This document shows, one piece after another, positions 62,721 through 64,000 of a DNA stretch of 64,000 nt. Origin of the DNA: Winogradskyella sediminis. Lineage in GTDB: Bacteria; Bacteroidota; Bacteroidia; Flavobacteriales; Flavobacteriaceae. Position 1 is the stretch's first letter. Every line of letters starts with the position of its first letter. Both the position numbers and the translations under genes were made by a program. The notes under the pieces are model-generated. The model was not told the origin of the DNA and made no database searches. It saw only the letters and a list, made by a program, of their open reading frames with translations. The DNA lies in assembly GCF_003387355.1 (NCBI RefSeq), contig NZ_QUNH01000001.1:320023-384022 (forward strand). The letters are read 5' to 3'.

Positions 62721-63592
62721 ACATTGTAATTCTTTCGCGTAATGCAGAACTCTATTCTACACAACGATTGGTTGAAGAAGGTATAAAAAGAGGTCATTCT
62801 GTAGAAATCATCGATCCTCTAAAATGTGATATCATTATAGAAAAAGAAATTCCGACCATCTATTATAAAGATCGCTACCTCGATTATGTAGATGCTGTTA
62901 TTCCCCGGATTGGTGCATCCATTACGTTTTACGGTTGTGCTGTGGTACGTCAGTTTGAAGAAATGGGAATATTTACTATCGCTCCATCAGATGCTATAAC
63001 ACGGTCTCGAGATAAATTAAGAAGCCTACAACGCTTAAGTAAAGCTGGTATAGGCATGCCTAAAACAGTGTTTACTAATTATTCTAGAGATGTAGAAGAA
63101 GTTATTAACTATGTAGGTGGAACGCCAGTAATTATCAAATTATTAGAAGGTACCCAAGGACTTGGTGTCGTTTTAGCTGAAACTAAAAATGCCGCAGAAT
63201 CAGTATTGGAGGCTTTTAACGGTTTGCAAGCAAGAGTTATTGTTCAAGAATTTATTAAGGAAGCCAAAGGTGCCGATTTAAGAGCTCTAGTTGTAGATGG
63301 CCAGGTTGTTGGTGCCATGAAACGACAAGGAAAAGAAGGAGAATTTAGATCTAATTTGCATCGTGGTGGCTCAGCTAACATTATAAAATTAGAGGAAGAT
63401 GAACTAAAATTAGCTATGAAAGCGGCTAAGGTTTTAAAACTTCCGGTGTGTGGTGTAGATATGCTACAATCTTCTCGTGGACCATTACTTCTGGAAGTTA
63501 ACTCTACTCCTGGCCTTGAAGGTATAGAAAGTGCTACTAAAAAAAATATTGCTAAAGCTATTATTACGTTTATAGAACGAAACAGAAGATAA
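62717..63592 (+). CDS. rimK: RimK-family alpha-L-glutamate ligase
   Basis: An ATP-grasp ligase. RimK in E. coli adds glutamates to the C-terminus of ribosomal protein S6. Here: preATP-grasp domain with [16 protein letters not shown] (~57-72), ATP-grasp core with [20 protein letters not shown] (~135-154), [30 protein letters not shown] (~194-223), and metal-binding [13 protein letters not shown] (~264-276). 291 aa, normal length. Second gene of a three-gene unit between a retropepsin-like protease and an AstE/AspA-type hydrolase, a grouping that hints at making and trimming glutamyl or amino-acid tails; the target protein is unknown. Confidence 0.9.
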   Translation: MNIVILSRNAELYSTQRLVEEGIKRGHSVEIIDPLKCDIIIEKEIPTIYYKDRYLDYVDAVIPRIGASITFYGCAVVRQFEEMGIFTIAPSDAITRSRDKLRSLQRLSKAGIGMPKTVFTNYSRDVEEVINYVGGTPVIIKLLEGTQGLGVVLAETKNAAESVLEAFNGLQARVIVQEFIKEAKGADLRALVVDGQVVGAMKRQGKEGEFRSNLHRGGSANIIKLEEDELKLAMKAAKVLKLPVCGVDMLQSSRGPLLLEVNSTPGLEGIESATKKNIAKAIITFIERNRR

Positions 63593-63594
63593 GC

Positions 63595-64000
63595 ATGGCA
63601 AAAGACATTTTAAATATTTTAGGAGCAGAAATCGCTCCTGGCAAAAGTGTTACACTCACATTTGAAGTTGCAAAATTACACACCCGAAATACTTTAGAAG
63701 TTCCTGTAATTATTGAACGTTCTAAAAAACCTGGCCCAACAGTTTTAATGACTGCCGGCATCCATGGAGATGAAGTAAATGGAGTAGAAATTGTTCGACA
63801 AATTATTGCAAAAGGTATTAATAAACCTAAGAGTGGCACTACTATTTGTGTTCCAGTTATTAACGTGTTTGGGTTTTTAAATATGAATCGACTTTTTCCA
63901 GATGGTCGAGATTTAAACCGTGTTTTTCCTGGCAACTCTAATGGCTCTTTAGCAAGCAGAGTGGCTCATTTTGTAATGACGGAATTAGTACCACATGTAG
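63595..64000 (+). CDS. Succinylglutamate desuccinylase/aspartoacylase family hydrolase (partial, cut by window end)
   Basis: The first ~135 residues of an M14-type zinc amidohydrolase. It starts at ATG 63595, 2 bases after the rimK stop. The zinc motif is visible in LMTAGIHGDEVNG (residues ~55-67: His and Glu ligands), followed by NVFGFLNMNRLFPDGRDLNRVFPG (~96-119, with the substrate-contact Arg/Asn-Arg pair DLNR). This family removes acyl or amino-acid groups, so a role in reversing the RimK reaction or trimming its product is possible. The 3' end is beyond the window. Confidence 0.88.
   Translation, partial: MAKDILNILGAEIAPGKSVTLTFEVAKLHTRNTLEVPVIIERSKKPGPTVLMTAGIHGDEVNGVEIVRQIIAKGINKPKSGTTICVPVINVFGFLNMNRLFPDGRDLNRVFPGNSNGSLASRVAHFVMTELVPHV

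Noticed and set aside
62346..63935. Minus-strand open frames over the protease/RimK/hydrolase cluster
   Set aside because: They are shadows of the conserved plus-strand genes; the plus-strand partial hydrolase at the window end is the real gene.

Overview
The window is a chromosomal segment of a marine member of the Flavobacteriaceae (phylum Bacteroidota). This rests on the low G+C content, promoters of the TTG / TAnnTTTG type, SusC/SusD pairs, C-terminal sorting domains of the type IX secretion system (T9SS), and a class I ribonucleotide reductase whose ATP-cone sits on NrdB rather than NrdA. The genus cannot be fixed from the sequence alone.

Layout. 0.4-4.6 kb: a PiT phosphate transporter, an OmpA-type lipoprotein and a small exported protein. 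4.65-5.27 kb: a gene-free stretch with what looks like an independent ~200-nt non-coding RNA. 5.3-8.3 kb: the nrdB-nrdA operon (minus strand). 9.2-11.9 kb: a LytTR response regulator and its TPR sensor kinase. 11.9-16.8 kb: housekeeping genes (DUF3109, MarC, a FAD oxidoreductase, an S41 protease, a deoxycytidylate deaminase and a HupE-like protein). 16.9-23.8 kb: a methionine operon headed by a SAM riboswitch (metZ, a split methionine synthase, metF). This operon is heavily invaded by small palindromic repeats; one element carries a DUF559 endonuclease domain inserted in frame inside MetH. 23.8-24.6 kb: an EamA transporter.

24.8-55.8 kb is a large alginate utilization locus. It has two SusC/SusD pairs, a PKD surface protein, two PL6-type lyases, one PL7, one PL17, two related jelly-roll lyase-like secreted proteins of uncertain family, and a T9SS-exported binding-type protein. 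The intracellular part comprises KdgF, a DEH-reductase-type SDR, an MFS uronate transporter, KDG kinase and KDPG aldolase, plus a PPi-type phosphofructokinase. Regulators are a FadR-type GntR protein (AusR-like), one full-length LacI protein and one half-length LacI protein. Polymer would be cut outside and at the surface (PL7, PL6), imported by SusCD, finished to monomer by PL17, linearised by KdgF, reduced to KDG by the SDR, phosphorylated by KdgK and split by KdgA to pyruvate and glyceraldehyde-3-phosphate. Six promoters of this locus carry a TGGTnnACCA operator overlapping the -7 box, in most cases as pairs or triplets spaced exactly 13 bp. The kdgK/lacI divergent promoter instead carries two identical 18-bp palindromes.

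56.1-64 kb returns to housekeeping: tRNA-Leu(CAA), prs, ribosomal protein L25, a patatin-BamA fusion, uvrC, and a three-gene cluster (retropepsin-like protease, RimK ligase, and an AstE/AspA-type M14 hydrolase cut by the window edge).
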